A stretch of DNA of 64,000 bases, taken from NCBI GenBank assembly GCA_022449345.1, contig JAKURL010000005.1, positions 1-64,000 on the forward strand. Reading direction: 5' to 3'. The stretch's first letter is position 1; each line of letters opens with the position of its first letter. Shown one piece after another: positions 17,791 through 26,161 of the stretch. Source of the stretch: Candidatus Thalassarchaeum sp. (GTDB taxonomy: Archaea; Thermoplasmatota; Poseidoniia; Poseidoniales; Thalassarchaeaceae). Under the pieces are notes generated by a model. The model worked only from the letters and a program-made list of their open reading frames with translations. It did not search any database and was not told the DNA's origin. Position numbers and translations under genes: made by a program.

Positions 17791-18492
17791 TTAGATTGGG
17801 ATTTGGTCTAGCAAAGCGTTGAGATCTAACAAACCGGCGTAGTGCGCTCCACCTACTGCTCCACCTGCGATAATTAAGAGGAGGATTAATCGGATTATCC
17901 AACGGCCCTTACTATCCCGTTTAGCGGGAGGGGGAGGTACTGGGTTAGTTGGCAACACAGGAGGAAGTTCAACATCCTCTGAGGGGAGGGGAGGGTTCTC
18001 TGGAAGTGGGGGCATACCAGGTTGTGGCGGGACGGTAGGGCCGTCTGGCTCAGGGTCCTCTAGAGTTGGATAAAGCGCGTCCAAATCAGTAAGTCCTGGG
18101 GCTTCTGGAATTATACCCATCCACTGTTCCCAAGCCTCTTCCACCGAAGAATTGGTGAAGGGGGTCATCAGAACTCCCACTGCCCCAGCGGAATATGCTG
18201 CGTCTTCGGCAAGGTCCATTCGCCCGCGGCTGGAAACGAATACAACGCGGGCTTTCGGATCTGATTCTCTCATCTCCAAAGCGGCAACGTGGCCGTTAAG
18301 AGTGGGAATATCTACCGCGATGAATACCAAATCGGGGCGCAATGCTACGAATTCGTCGACGGCTTTGTCTCCATCCTTGACAATCTCTGCCGCCCACCCA
18401 CGCTTGCGGAGGGCCATCTGTAACTGGCCTTCTGTGATTGGGTTTCCAATCACGATGAGGGCGGTCTTGGACTCATCCGCTGACATGTTCAT
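17791..18492 (-). CDS. Receiver-like domain protein with C-terminal membrane anchor
   Basis: About 233 residues. Residues 10-120 resemble a CheY-type receiver (LIVIGNPITEGQLQMAL, DLVFIAVDIPTLNG with the phospho-acceptor-position Asp about 61, ARVVFVSS). The usual Lys before the last Pro-Phe is replaced (VLMTPF), so it may not be phosphorylated normally. A Pro-rich linker (PPQPGMPPLPENPPLP) leads to a C-terminal hydrophobic helix (IIRLILLLIIAGGAVGG). The ATG at 18492 is preferred over a TTG at 18564 that would overlap ftsY. It sits downstream of prefoldin and ftsY on the same strand; a membrane-tethered pseudo-receiver is the best description. Confidence 0.7.
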   Translation of the reverse strand: MNMSADESKTALIVIGNPITEGQLQMALRKRGWAAEIVKDGDKAVDEFVALRPDLVFIAVDIPTLNGHVAALEMRESDPKARVVFVSSRGRMDLAEDAAYSAGAVGVLMTPFTNSSVEEAWEQWMGIIPEAPGLTDLDALYPTLEDPEPDGPTVPPQPGMPPLPENPPLPSEDVELPPVLPTNPVPPPPAKRDSKGRWIIRLILLLIIAGGAVGGAHYAGLLDLNALLDQIPI

Positions 18493-18527
18493 GATGACAC
18501 AAGAGGTGTTGTTGAAGAAAGACGCGG

Positions 18528-19826
18528 TCAGTTTTCTTGGGAAAGAATAGAATCGATAAGCCAATCTGGTTCGAAGTCCTGAAGGTCGTCATATCCTTGT
18601 CCGACTCCTGCTAGCACTATTGGTCGGCCCGTGGTGTGAGAAATTGAAAGTGCCGCGCCTCCCTTTGCATCAGTATCTAATTTACAGAGAACAGCACCAT
18701 CGAAGCTGAGCATTCTCTGGAATTCTTTTGCTTGAATTACCGCATCATTTCCGGCGAGGGCGTCGGCGACAAATAACACGAGATGAGGGCGGGTTACTCT
18801 GTGCACCTTACGTAGTTCTTCCATTAGGTTAGTTTTGTTCTGCATTCTGCCCGCGGTATCGATAATCACAATGTCTTCTCCACGGGCCTTGGCGCTTTCC
18901 AGAGCGTCTCTTGCAACAGCTGCTGCATCGCCGCCTCGCTGACTGCGAATGCAGCGTACTCCGAGCTTGTCGGCATGACTTGCTAACTGGTCGATAGCCC
19001 CAGCACGGAAGGTGTCAGCAGCCGCTAGAACAACTGAATATCCTTGGCCACTAAGGCGATTTGCAATCTTCGCTGTTGTGGTTGTTTTTCCTGTACCATT
19101 TACTCCAACCATCATTATAGATACGGGAGTTCCTTGCTCGGAGAATGTTTTGACTGTCTTATCGAAATCCCAGTAGCCGGCTTCTAACAGAGAGAGTAGT
19201 GAATTACGCAAGGCGGTCTCAATAATCTCTGACAAATCCGCCTTGCGAGCTATACGGGCACCAATCAAAGAGCCTCGAAGTGTAGTCATTACATCCTGAA
19301 CTGCTTCGTGCCCCATATCGGCCATCAAGAGGTCCGTCTCCAGCTCCTCTAGGATATTTTCCAGGGTGTCACTGGCCGCAATTACTCTACCGCCTCGGCT
19401 CACTTCAGCATCGCCAAGATCAATTTTGAATCCCACAGTTTCAGTTGCCACTAACTCCCTACCAGTAGTACTCATCATCGGGTCGTGCGCAGGGGGTTCT
19501 GATTCCTTTTCAGCAACCTCTGCTTGAGCGACGGCCGCCGCTCTCTCGGCCTTCTTTCGGGATTTCTTATCCGTAGGTGAACTGAATGGTTCCTCTGGAA
19601 GTTCTTCCACAAAATCATCCCACTGCTCCTCTACTTCTTCCTTGAATTGTTCAAATCCAGGCGGTGGTGGTGGTGGTGGCGCGTTCTTTGCACGCTCAAT
19701 TGCTTCCATTAGTTGACGGCGTTGAAGAAGTGCTTCCTCTGCCTCGATTGAGTCTTCTTCAACGGTGAATTCTTCCTCTTCTGCGGCTTTTTTTGCCTTC
19801 TTTTTGAAGCGGTCGAACAAGCCCAT
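18528..19826 (-). CDS. ftsY: FtsY, signal recognition particle receptor
   Basis: 432 residues. SRP-family GTPase: P-loop GVNGTGKTT at 241-249, DTFRAGA at 271-277, DTAGR at 323-327 and LCKLDTDAKGG near 385-395. The first 130 residues are charged and Pro-rich (an acidic A domain with Lys-rich patches) for membrane association; the N-domain helices follow. It docks SRP-ribosome complexes at the membrane. Ten bases downstream of the prefoldin alpha gene, a neighbour pair common in archaea. ATG at 19826. The poly-Pro stretch (APPPPPPPGF) is a visible low-complexity part. Confidence 0.95.
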   Translation of the reverse strand: MGLFDRFKKKAKKAAEEEEFTVEEDSIEAEEALLQRRQLMEAIERAKNAPPPPPPPGFEQFKEEVEEQWDDFVEELPEEPFSSPTDKKSRKKAERAAAVAQAEVAEKESEPPAHDPMMSTTGRELVATETVGFKIDLGDAEVSRGGRVIAASDTLENILEELETDLLMADMGHEAVQDVMTTLRGSLIGARIARKADLSEIIETALRNSLLSLLEAGYWDFDKTVKTFSEQGTPVSIMMVGVNGTGKTTTTAKIANRLSGQGYSVVLAAADTFRAGAIDQLASHADKLGVRCIRSQRGGDAAAVARDALESAKARGEDIVIIDTAGRMQNKTNLMEELRKVHRVTRPHLVLFVADALAGNDAVIQAKEFQRMLSFDGAVLCKLDTDAKGGAALSISHTTGRPIVLAGVGQGYDDLQDFEPDWLIDSILSQEN

Positions 19827-19835
19827 ATTGACACC

Positions 19836-20357
19836 TCAATCATCCAATGTAAGATCGGTTCCTCTCTTGCGCCGACGGCGTTTCGGTTGAGTTTCGGTAT
19901 CTTCTGGCGCGGATGTTGTAGAGGTTTCAGTTTCCTCGCCTTGTAGCTGAGCGACGCCATCATTGAATTGATTTGCAAGTTCGATGACGAGTTTCTCTGT
20001 CTCATCAAATTCCGACTTCAGGCTATCCATCAAGCGCAATAATTCCTGATTTCTTGCGAACAGTATCTCAAGTGCCTCTTCGCGGGTCTTCTCGGCTTGG
20101 ATCCCGCTACCAATATCGACGACTGCTCCGGCTTCGGAGGGTATGTCCGCTACGATTTGCACGCCGCCGCCGAGTGGAATCATTGCGTCGCTAGCACCGT
20201 CCTTGGGAATGGTTTCCAGTGCTATGATGGCCCGTGCCTGTTCCTGCCTTACTTCTTCCAATCTAACCACTTGCGATTCGATATTCTGAAGCCTCTCGCG
20301 GTTAACCTCAACCAGTTGCGCGATATGTTGCAGTTCGGCCTTGTCGGGGGTGCTCAT
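19836..20357 (-). CDS. pfdA: Prefoldin alpha subunit
   Basis: 173 residues with the prefoldin layout: an N-terminal coiled coil (ELQHIAQLVEVNRERLQNIESQVVRLE has heptads), a central beta-hairpin region (AMIPLGGGVQIVADIP, VVDIGSGIQAEKT) and a second coiled coil (ILFARNQELLRLMDSLKSEF). The hexameric chaperone holds unfolded proteins for the thermosome. It has an extra C-terminal tail rich in Thr/Glu then Lys/Arg (QPKRRRRKRGTD). Adjacent to ftsY as in many archaea. ATG at 20357. Confidence 0.88.
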   Translation of the reverse strand: MSTPDKAELQHIAQLVEVNRERLQNIESQVVRLEEVRQEQARAIIALETIPKDGASDAMIPLGGGVQIVADIPSEAGAVVDIGSGIQAEKTREEALEILFARNQELLRLMDSLKSEFDETEKLVIELANQFNDGVAQLQGEETETSTTSAPEDTETQPKRRRRKRGTDLTLDD

Positions 20358-20411
20358 TGGGTCGTCGAGATGTTTGGGTGCAATGAAGCCGTCGATGATT
20401 CAAAGTCGTGA

Positions 20412-20419
20412 TTTATTTA
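20412..20419 (+). promoter_or_regulatory. Candidate TATA box for the His-rich lipoprotein
   Basis: TTTATTTA, 24 bases before the ATG at 20443. The spacing fits a leaderless or nearly leaderless archaeal transcript. Based on sequence and spacing only. Confidence 0.35.
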
Positions 20420-20442
20420 TCTAAGATAACTCAAAGCATTGG

Positions 20443-21357
20443 ATGATGAGGCTTACTTCACTGTCAATCATCTGTTTGATGTTGGCCGCATCATTTTCTG
20501 GTTGTTTGGCCAGCGACGAGGTTGTTGACGAAGGCCAGTATATCGACAATGAAGAGGATTTGATTGACTACATTGCCGAGGGCATTTGTGGAGATATTGA
20601 TGGAGATGGGATTCCTGATTGCCCGCTAAGCGGCTACATAGAGGGAACAGACCCTTGGTGGTGCACTTCAAGTGGAATTGGAGGACATCATGTGGATGCA
20701 GCCTATGAGGGAATGGAGAAAGGCTCTCTGAGTGATGAAATTTGTGAGGAGTTAACTTACGAACTGAAAGAGGCAATTGAATGGGCTCGTGAATGGCCCA
20801 CTTTGGGGGATGCGGAAGCCGCTGGTTACACGATGACGGTCGGCTATGTAGAGGGTATGGGGACACACCATGTAATGCTGAATGACTTCTCTATGGAAGA
20901 CTCTGCCTTCGACGCTGAGGATCCTCTTTTCCCTGGAACAAGGATTGATTCTGTCTTTGAATTTGAGCGACCCGAGTTCCTAATGTATGCGGGCGAGGAA
21001 AACGATTCTGAGTTGGTTGGTTTCGCTTGGTTCGTACATGCTCCTGTAGATACTCCACCGGAAGGGTTCTCGGGCGTCAATGATTGGTGGCATAGGCACG
21101 AGTCTCTTTGTTTCCAGCCGGATATCTTCTTCCTAGTCGGTGCTGATTTGAGTGAGGAAGAGTGTGAAAGCAGAGCGGGAGAAAATCTCAATCTTGAGGA
21201 ATATTGGATGGTTCATGCTTGGGTTGTAAGGCCTTGGTTGACCTTTGATGATGTATTCACTAATCACCACCCCTGCTTGCTTCAAGATGGGGTAGAAAGT
21301 GACCCAGAAGCGGAATGTTGGTCAGAGAGTACCGAACACGTCGGCCATGAAATCTGA
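20443..21357 (+). CDS. Secreted lipoprotein with conserved-looking His/Trp motifs, unknown
   Basis: 304 residues. The signal peptide ends ASFSGC (Cys about 21). The mature part is acidic and holds a Ca-like DIDGDGIPDC motif, several HH pairs (GGHHVDAA, MGTHHVMLN, TNHHPC), NDWWHRHESLCF, and six or more Cys that could pair outside the cell. The order 'GY..GMGTHH', 'PEFLMYAGE..ELVGFAWFV' and 'WHRHESLC' is reminiscent of an uncharacterised bacterial secreted family, from memory only. The clustered His suggest metal binding. It stands alone on its strand between prefoldin (divergent) and the APS kinase fusion, and may or may not belong to the sulfation cassette. Confidence 0.7.
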   Translation: MMRLTSLSIICLMLAASFSGCLASDEVVDEGQYIDNEEDLIDYIAEGICGDIDGDGIPDCPLSGYIEGTDPWWCTSSGIGGHHVDAAYEGMEKGSLSDEICEELTYELKEAIEWAREWPTLGDAEAAGYTMTVGYVEGMGTHHVMLNDFSMEDSAFDAEDPLFPGTRIDSVFEFERPEFLMYAGEENDSELVGFAWFVHAPVDTPPEGFSGVNDWWHRHESLCFQPDIFFLVGADLSEEECESRAGENLNLEEYWMVHAWVVRPWLTFDDVFTNHHPCLLQDGVESDPEAECWSESTEHVGHEI

Positions 21358-21431
21358 TTTCGGCTTGGAGCGCTTACCCCGTCGTAGTCAAATAGGCCTC
21401 TCCTGTCGGCCGACTGCTGGAAGGTTATCCG

Positions 21432-22313
21432 ATGGGTAGAGTAGTTTGGTTCACCGGCCTTTCTGGGGCTGGAAAGACCACCATTGCAATGGCGGCGGGA
21501 GAACGATTCGGTTGTGAAGTTCTAGATGGGGACACCATTCGTGATTTCTTTGCCAACCACGACTTTAGTCGAGAGGGGAGAGAAAGGCACTTATTGGGAA
21601 TTGCAAAGATGGCTCGAATGATATCAAAGCATACCGATGTTATTTGCTCATTCATCACTCCTTACGAAGACGTGCGAGAGAAGATCCTCGACATTCTTCA
21701 TGATGATGCGGTTATGGTGCACGTCTCGACTTCTCTGGAAGTCTGTGAAGAGCGAGACGTCAAGGGATTGTACGCGAAAGCGCGTAGTGGAGAGATTTCC
21801 AATTTCACTGGTATTTCAGACCCATTTGATGAGCCGCAATGCGCGCATATCACACTCAACTCAAGTGGCGACGCAGGCAACACCGTCGATGATATGGTCG
21901 AGCAGTTGGCTCACCTTTTTGAGAGGAAAAGAGCCGTCCTCCTTCCTGGACGTTGGCAGCCGCTCCATGTCGGACACGAGTGGTTAATTCAGAGAGAATT
22001 AGACCAAGGCAAGCGGGTTGTCGTAGGAATACGAGATACGCCTGTATCTGATTCCGACCCCTATTCTGCTGATGTACGAAAGAGGATGATTGAGCACCGC
22101 TACGAAGGTGAAGATGTTGAGGCTTGGATTATGCCGGACATCGAGGCTATTTCCTATGGCCGAAAGGTCGGATATGAGCTTCGTGAGGCTGACGATATTC
22201 CTCCTGAAGTATTCGCAGTGTCGGCAACTGGGGTCCGAGGTGGAAATAGAGCAAATGTATCTCAGAAAGTCATGGAATTCATGATCGCTGAGGGTATTTG
22301 GGACGGCGAGTAG
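21432..22313 (+). CDS. cysC: Adenylylsulfate (APS) kinase fused to an HxGH nucleotidyltransferase domain
   Basis: 293 residues. Domain one (1-165) is APS kinase: P-loop GLSGAGKTT at 9-17, LDGDTIR at 31-37, FSREGRERH, ICSFITPYEDVR, and RDVKGLYAKARSGEI followed by FTGISDPFDEP. It phosphorylates APS to PAPS. Domain two (168-293) is an alpha/beta nucleotidyltransferase: GRWQPLHVGH with HVGH at 179-182, and SATGVRG near 264-270 as the second nucleotide-binding motif. This fold includes NMN and cytidylyl transferases and, more distantly, ATP sulfurylase; the exact substrate cannot be read. A domain that makes APS from sulfate and ATP would be attractive but is unproven. Two sulfotransferases and a PAP phosphatase lie downstream. 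Confidence 0.85.
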   Translation: MGRVVWFTGLSGAGKTTIAMAAGERFGCEVLDGDTIRDFFANHDFSREGRERHLLGIAKMARMISKHTDVICSFITPYEDVREKILDILHDDAVMVHVSTSLEVCEERDVKGLYAKARSGEISNFTGISDPFDEPQCAHITLNSSGDAGNTVDDMVEQLAHLFERKRAVLLPGRWQPLHVGHEWLIQRELDQGKRVVVGIRDTPVSDSDPYSADVRKRMIEHRYEGEDVEAWIMPDIEAISYGRKVGYELREADDIPPEVFAVSATGVRGGNRANVSQKVMEFMIAEGIWDGE

Positions 22314-22351
22314 CCCGCTAAGGCTAAGCCGATTGACGCTTACCAACTACT

Positions 22352-23230
22352 ATGTTGCAAGTTCTTCATGCACGAGATGGAAGGGCTCTCGATGTCCTAG
22401 TCGCTGGGGATAGTGAAGCCGATATAGCGCTGGTTTGTCACCACGGAACGCCAAGTGATGCAACAATTTGGTCTGGATGGCATGAAGATGCTCTAGAGAA
22501 TGGTTTGCGTCTAGTTGCTATTTCCAGACCTGGTTACGGATTGTCTGACCGAAGAAAGGGACGAGACGTTTCTTCTGTAGCTAACGATGTCGAAGACGTC
22601 CTAGATTCGCTTAGTATTGAGAGATTTTTCTCAATAGGTTGGTCTGGAGGTGGTCCGCACGCATTGGCTTGCGGTGCAGCACTTCCAAGTCGGTGTCTAG
22701 CTGTATCTTCACTAGCTGGTGTCGGCCCGTATGGTGAGCCTGATCTCGACTTTCTCGAAGGTATGGGGCCGGAGAACGTTGAGGAGTTTGGAATTGTATT
22801 GCAAGGCGAAGGCCCGCTTCGAGAATGGATGGATGAGCACGCTGATGCATACCGCACCATTGGAGATGATGAGTTAGCCGAAGCCTTGGGTGGATTGGTG
22901 CCAGATATTGACGTCATCGCACTCAACGAGAAGGGATTGGCTTCAACCTGGGCTTCCAGTATGAGGCGTTGTTTCACAAACGGCTGGGACGGTTGGATAG
23001 ATGACGATTTGGCGTTTTGTGAGAAATGGGGATTCGCGCCCTCAGAGATTTCTGTACCAGTTACTGTTTGGCAGGGAGATCTTGACTTGATGGTGCCGTT
23101 TTCGCACGGAAAGTGGCTGCTGAAGCACATCCCAACGGCGAAAGCGAGGCTTGAGGTTGGACACGGACACCTCTCTTTAGTTGCGGATTTGCGTCAGGAA
23201 ATAATCGACGACCTAGTTTCCCATCGATAA
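22352..23230 (+). CDS. Alpha/beta hydrolase
   Basis: 292 residues, no signal peptide. HHGTPSDATIW near residue 30 is the oxyanion segment, GWSGGGPHA holds the nucleophile (Ser 98), DLDLMVPFSHG carries the acid, and VGHGHLS the catalytic His near residue 270. Substrate class (ester, epoxide, other) not determinable. It follows the APS kinase fusion by 38 bases on the same strand and is probably co-transcribed, so it might act on a sulfated or related small molecule, but that is only inference. Confidence 0.85.
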   Translation: MLQVLHARDGRALDVLVAGDSEADIALVCHHGTPSDATIWSGWHEDALENGLRLVAISRPGYGLSDRRKGRDVSSVANDVEDVLDSLSIERFFSIGWSGGGPHALACGAALPSRCLAVSSLAGVGPYGEPDLDFLEGMGPENVEEFGIVLQGEGPLREWMDEHADAYRTIGDDELAEALGGLVPDIDVIALNEKGLASTWASSMRRCFTNGWDGWIDDDLAFCEKWGFAPSEISVPVTVWQGDLDLMVPFSHGKWLLKHIPTAKARLEVGHGHLSLVADLRQEIIDDLVSHR

Positions 23231-23248
23231 GTTGGTTTGAGAAGGAAA

Positions 23249-23686
23249 TCAGATTTCGTCAATGCCGACGTTGTCGCCGAAGTCGTTGCCAGGGATGTAC
23301 CCCCCGCCGGTAGGGATGTTATCAAAAGACCAATCCTCATCAATGCTCAGCGAGATTACAGGTGGTAGGGTGTCGCGCACGAACAGGTTGTGGTTGTCAA
23401 TGAAGGTCTTGCCGTCATCACCAGTGCTCAGTGAAATCACAGGTGGTAGGGTGTCGTGCACGGACAGATCCTTCTGACCGTCATCACCCGAGCCACACTT
23501 GGACTGGGTTGACGTGGTCTTGTAGTAGACGTTGAAGCTGTCAAAGTCCATAGGAGTACAGTCCCCAGAGCCGTCATCCAATTCGGTCGTCGTTTCAACT
23601 CCTCCAATGTCTTCACCGGAGGCGAGGCCTGCCGTGCCAGCCAAGAAGATTAGCGCGGCGATTGTCAGTTCGGTTTTTCCGTCCAT
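23249..23686 (-). CDS. Secreted acidic protein with a tandem repeat
   Basis: About 145 residues. The N-terminal signal peptide (LTIAALIFLAGTAGLASG) has no lipobox. The mature protein is Asp/Gly/Thr-rich with two copies of a (V)RDTLPPVISLS unit, 27 residues apart, each followed by an acidic segment. Three Cys in the first half could form a disulfide. No family recognised. ATG at 23686 (a TTG precedes it by one codon). It lies convergent with the hydrolase gene and divergent from the first sulfotransferase. Confidence 0.6.
   Translation of the reverse strand: MDGKTELTIAALIFLAGTAGLASGEDIGGVETTTELDDGSGDCTPMDFDSFNVYYKTTSTQSKCGSGDDGQKDLSVHDTLPPVISLSTGDDGKTFIDNHNLFVRDTLPPVISLSIDEDWSFDNIPTGGGYIPGNDFGDNVGIDEI
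23341..23467. repeat. Two direct repeats with 81-bp period inside the secreted protein gene
   Basis: Copies begin near 23341 (CAATGCTCAGCGAGATTACA) and 23422 (CAGTGCTCAGTGAAATCACA) and are nearly identical for about 45 bases, sharing GGTGGTAGGGTGTCG. The period is 27 codons, so the repeat keeps frame. Suggests a recent in-gene duplication. Confidence 0.75.
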
Positions 23687-23771
23687 CAAAAAGAAGCGAT
23701 TGGTGTTTTAGACATAAGGGGCTTGGTAAACAGATTTGACAATTACACAGTGAATATACGGCTTAGAATCT

Positions 23772-23786
23772 CAGACTTAGAGTCTG
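23772..23786. promoter_or_regulatory. Short palindrome upstream of the first sulfotransferase, candidate operator
   Basis: CAGACT, TAG, AGTCTG: perfect 6-bp arms around 3 bases, 34 bases before the ATG at 23820 and next to an AT-rich stretch. In this position it could be bound by a dimeric regulator. No regulator is known for it. Confidence 0.25.
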
Positions 23787-23819
23787 TATACTCATAACTG
23801 CGTAGTTCAGGCGAGTTGT

Positions 23820-24698
23820 ATGGTTGATGTGCCACATGTGGGCGCTTTCCTACTCGGTGCGCCGAAGTGCGGCACTACTTGGTTGGCCGAGGCGTTGACT
23901 CAGCACCCCGAACTCTGTGTCTCAGACCCAAAGGAGCCTAACATCCTTGCAACTCACAAAGGCACCTTCGGCCGAGACGTTTCTGAGCCCGATTGGTCGG
24001 CATATGCGGATTGCTTCAATGGAGGGGGTTTGCGAATAGACTGTTCAGTTCATGCAATGGCTTGTCCTGTTGCTCCTTCACGTGTAGTAGCTAATTGGCC
24101 AGATGCGCGGCTAATCGTTTGTTTACGAGAACCAGTAAGCCGAACGGTTTCTCATTGGAATATGATTCTCGATACCAAAGAAGACCAAGAAAATGAAGTA
24201 GATTGGTCGGATTTTGAGAGTGCTTGGGCAGATTCACGCCTTTCGGCCGATACTCTGTATGGCGCTGCGATTTCTCGTTGGTTGCAACATTTCGATAGGG
24301 GTTCTATTCTATTGATTGAAGCAAATCGGATGCGACATGAGCCGGTGGTCGTTCTAGAAGAGGTTTGTAGCCATCTAACCATATCCTCTCACTCGTTTGA
24401 GCTCGATTCCGTTCACAATGCAAATATTGCCTCGGACCGGCGTCCAATCACTGCCTTTGGTCGTCTATTCCGTTTTATTGCGAGCCTGTTGCCTAATTTT
24501 ATCAAAAATCCAATTGTCAGAAGATTGCAGTCTCGAGGGGTTAATGTGTACAAAATACCGGTTCTCTCTAGCGAGGCCCCGCCAAAAAGGGAAATTACTG
24601 AGCAACAACGGGAACTGCTAGCTGCTGATGTTAATGCAGATTTGGTTTTACTTACCGAATCAACCGGTTTCGATTGTTCAAAGTGGCACATTCAGTGA
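23820..24698 (+). CDS. PAPS-dependent sulfotransferase, first of two
   Basis: 292 residues. GAPKCGTTWLAEAL at 13-26 is the 5'-phosphosulfate-binding loop, and LIVCLREPVSRTVSHW near 99-114 is the 3'-phosphate-binding segment (Arg and Ser). EPNILA after the first motif and the late 'RRPITAFGRLFRFIASLLP' helix fit the heparan-sulfate/NDST-like class that modifies glycans, though the acceptor cannot be read. No signal peptide; it acts on the cytoplasmic side where PAPS is made. It is convergent with the PAP phosphatase, ending 4 bases before that gene's stop. Confidence 0.88.
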   Translation: MVDVPHVGAFLLGAPKCGTTWLAEALTQHPELCVSDPKEPNILATHKGTFGRDVSEPDWSAYADCFNGGGLRIDCSVHAMACPVAPSRVVANWPDARLIVCLREPVSRTVSHWNMILDTKEDQENEVDWSDFESAWADSRLSADTLYGAAISRWLQHFDRGSILLIEANRMRHEPVVVLEEVCSHLTISSHSFELDSVHNANIASDRRPITAFGRLFRFIASLLPNFIKNPIVRRLQSRGVNVYKIPVLSSEAPPKREITEQQRELLAADVNADLVLLTESTGFDCSKWHIQ

Positions 24699-24702
24699 TG
24701 TG

Positions 24703-25491
24703 TCATTGGTGCTGAACCCATATTTCTGTCCAACGGTCATCCGCAGCGACTAGGAAGTGGGGGTTGAGTACGTTCTCTACCAAGTCGTAATCGAGAGTTT
24801 TGCCATCTGGGCCGACTACGATTCCACCAGCACCCTCGACTACTGCGTGGGCCGCAGCGATATCCCAACAGGAGGTTGGGCCGAATCTCGGGTAGAGATC
24901 GGCGCTTCCTTCCGCAACGATGCAAGCCTTGAGGGAAGAACCCATTCGGACCAATTCGTGGTCGCCTACTGCTTCTGCGAATGATTCGTCCATTTCTCCT
25001 CGATGAGACCCGCTGGCGACCAATTTCACCTTGCCCTCACTGGGTTGGACCATCATCGGACCAGAACCTTCTGGGCCTCTTCTGTCGGTGGTTACTAGAG
25101 CCCCTCCTGTCCAAATGGTGCCCGAAGCTGGTGCGTGAACTACCCCAATCAATGGTTTCCATCTAGAACCGTTGCGTTGCATTAGGGCAATATTGACTGT
25201 AAACATCCCATTTCTCTTGATGAATTCCTTTGTTCCATCTAATGGGTCCACTAACCAGCAGGTATTGCTTGACATCGGATCTCCAACCCTACCTTCTTCC
25301 GATACTATGGGTGTAGAATCAAGTGCCTGCAAGCCTGCAACGATTACTTCGTGGGCAGCAATATCTGCTTTTGTTAGTGGAGATTCGTCACCCTTTTGAG
25401 TAATTTCAAAATCATCTGCATTCTCGTATACATCCATGATTGCTTCGCCCGCGTGCTTGGCTATCACCATCATTTCTTCTCGGAGCAACAT
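24703..25491 (-). CDS. cysQ: 3'(2'),5'-bisphosphate nucleotidase (CysQ-like, inositol monophosphatase family)
   Basis: About 262 residues. DPLDGTKEF at 82-90 is the metal-binding signature of the lithium-sensitive phosphatase family; the form with TKEF is characteristic of CysQ/Hal2-type PAP phosphatases rather than inositol monophosphatase (usually DGTxNF). An earlier Glu-Glu (IVSEEG) and the C-terminal SCWDIAAAHAVVEGAGG supply the other ligands. It turns PAP into AMP, relieving inhibition of sulfotransferases. ATG at 25491 chosen over a GTG three codons earlier. It lies between the two sulfotransferase genes, which supports the assignment. Confidence 0.87.
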   Translation of the reverse strand: MLLREEMMVIAKHAGEAIMDVYENADDFEITQKGDESPLTKADIAAHEVIVAGLQALDSTPIVSEEGRVGDPMSSNTCWLVDPLDGTKEFIKRNGMFTVNIALMQRNGSRWKPLIGVVHAPASGTIWTGGALVTTDRRGPEGSGPMMVQPSEGKVKLVASGSHRGEMDESFAEAVGDHELVRMGSSLKACIVAEGSADLYPRFGPTSCWDIAAAHAVVEGAGGIVVGPDGKTLDYDLVENVLNPHFLVAADDRWTEIWVQHQ

Positions 25492-25505
25492 CCTCGCCAC
25501 CGCGT

Positions 25506-26042
25506 TCAGAATTCTTGCAGTTCGTCGGACGCTTTTTCCAAACTTTCTCGTGCGGAGTCAGAAAGGTGTTGCATATACGGATCTTCGTCGCCTACGATAG
25601 TTTTCAATGAGCTCATCGTGCGCTGCCAAATTTCCTGTTGAGAATTCCATTCAAGCCATCTGTCGACAAAGTCGCAGTGGCGTTGAACTTCTTCGTCATC
25701 CTCGGACACTTTGCGAAGAATTGTGTTAGTCTGAGAAAGTATGATTCCGAAGGGCGCATTCAATTTGTAAGTTGTAAATGGATTGCGTTCCTGTACTACT
25801 GTTAGGTGCTCTCGCCACAATCCAAATGATACGTCATACATCCAACCTATTGAGAGGACTATTGCTAGTACTGTTGCAAATATCCCAAGTAGACCGAGAT
25901 AGGTTGATGGGATGCCCATTATAGTGTCCATTTCTTCGAATCTCCAACTGACTAAGGGCCAAATTAGGAGGGTTAGTGTAGTGCACCAGAACGCCATAGA
26001 AATGAGGGTCTGGCTCTGCTGGATGCGCCAGTACTGACGCAT
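25506..26042 (-). CDS. Two-TM membrane protein, unknown
   Basis: About 178 residues. Two hydrophobic helices (LISMAFWCTTLTLLIWPL and YLGLLGIFATVLAIVLSIGW), then a polar, helix-rich cytoplasmic domain with several Trp. No motif recognised. ATG at 26042; a GTG six codons upstream is possible. It ends 14 bases before the CysQ start on the same strand, so the two genes are probably one transcript. It might anchor or gate a sulfation step, but nothing in the sequence proves this. Confidence 0.65.
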   Translation of the reverse strand: MRQYWRIQQSQTLISMAFWCTTLTLLIWPLVSWRFEEMDTIMGIPSTYLGLLGIFATVLAIVLSIGWMYDVSFGLWREHLTVVQERNPFTTYKLNAPFGIILSQTNTILRKVSEDDEEVQRHCDFVDRWLEWNSQQEIWQRTMSSLKTIVGDEDPYMQHLSDSARESLEKASDELQEF

Positions 26043-26161
26043 GGCTGTCTTCTTCAGCACGCTTGGGGCTCCTCGCTATCCTCTTTCACGATTGCGCATA
26101 GATGTCGGTGATGTTCGATATATTCATCTCTAGTGCGCCAGACGATTGGTGGGGCATCTAA

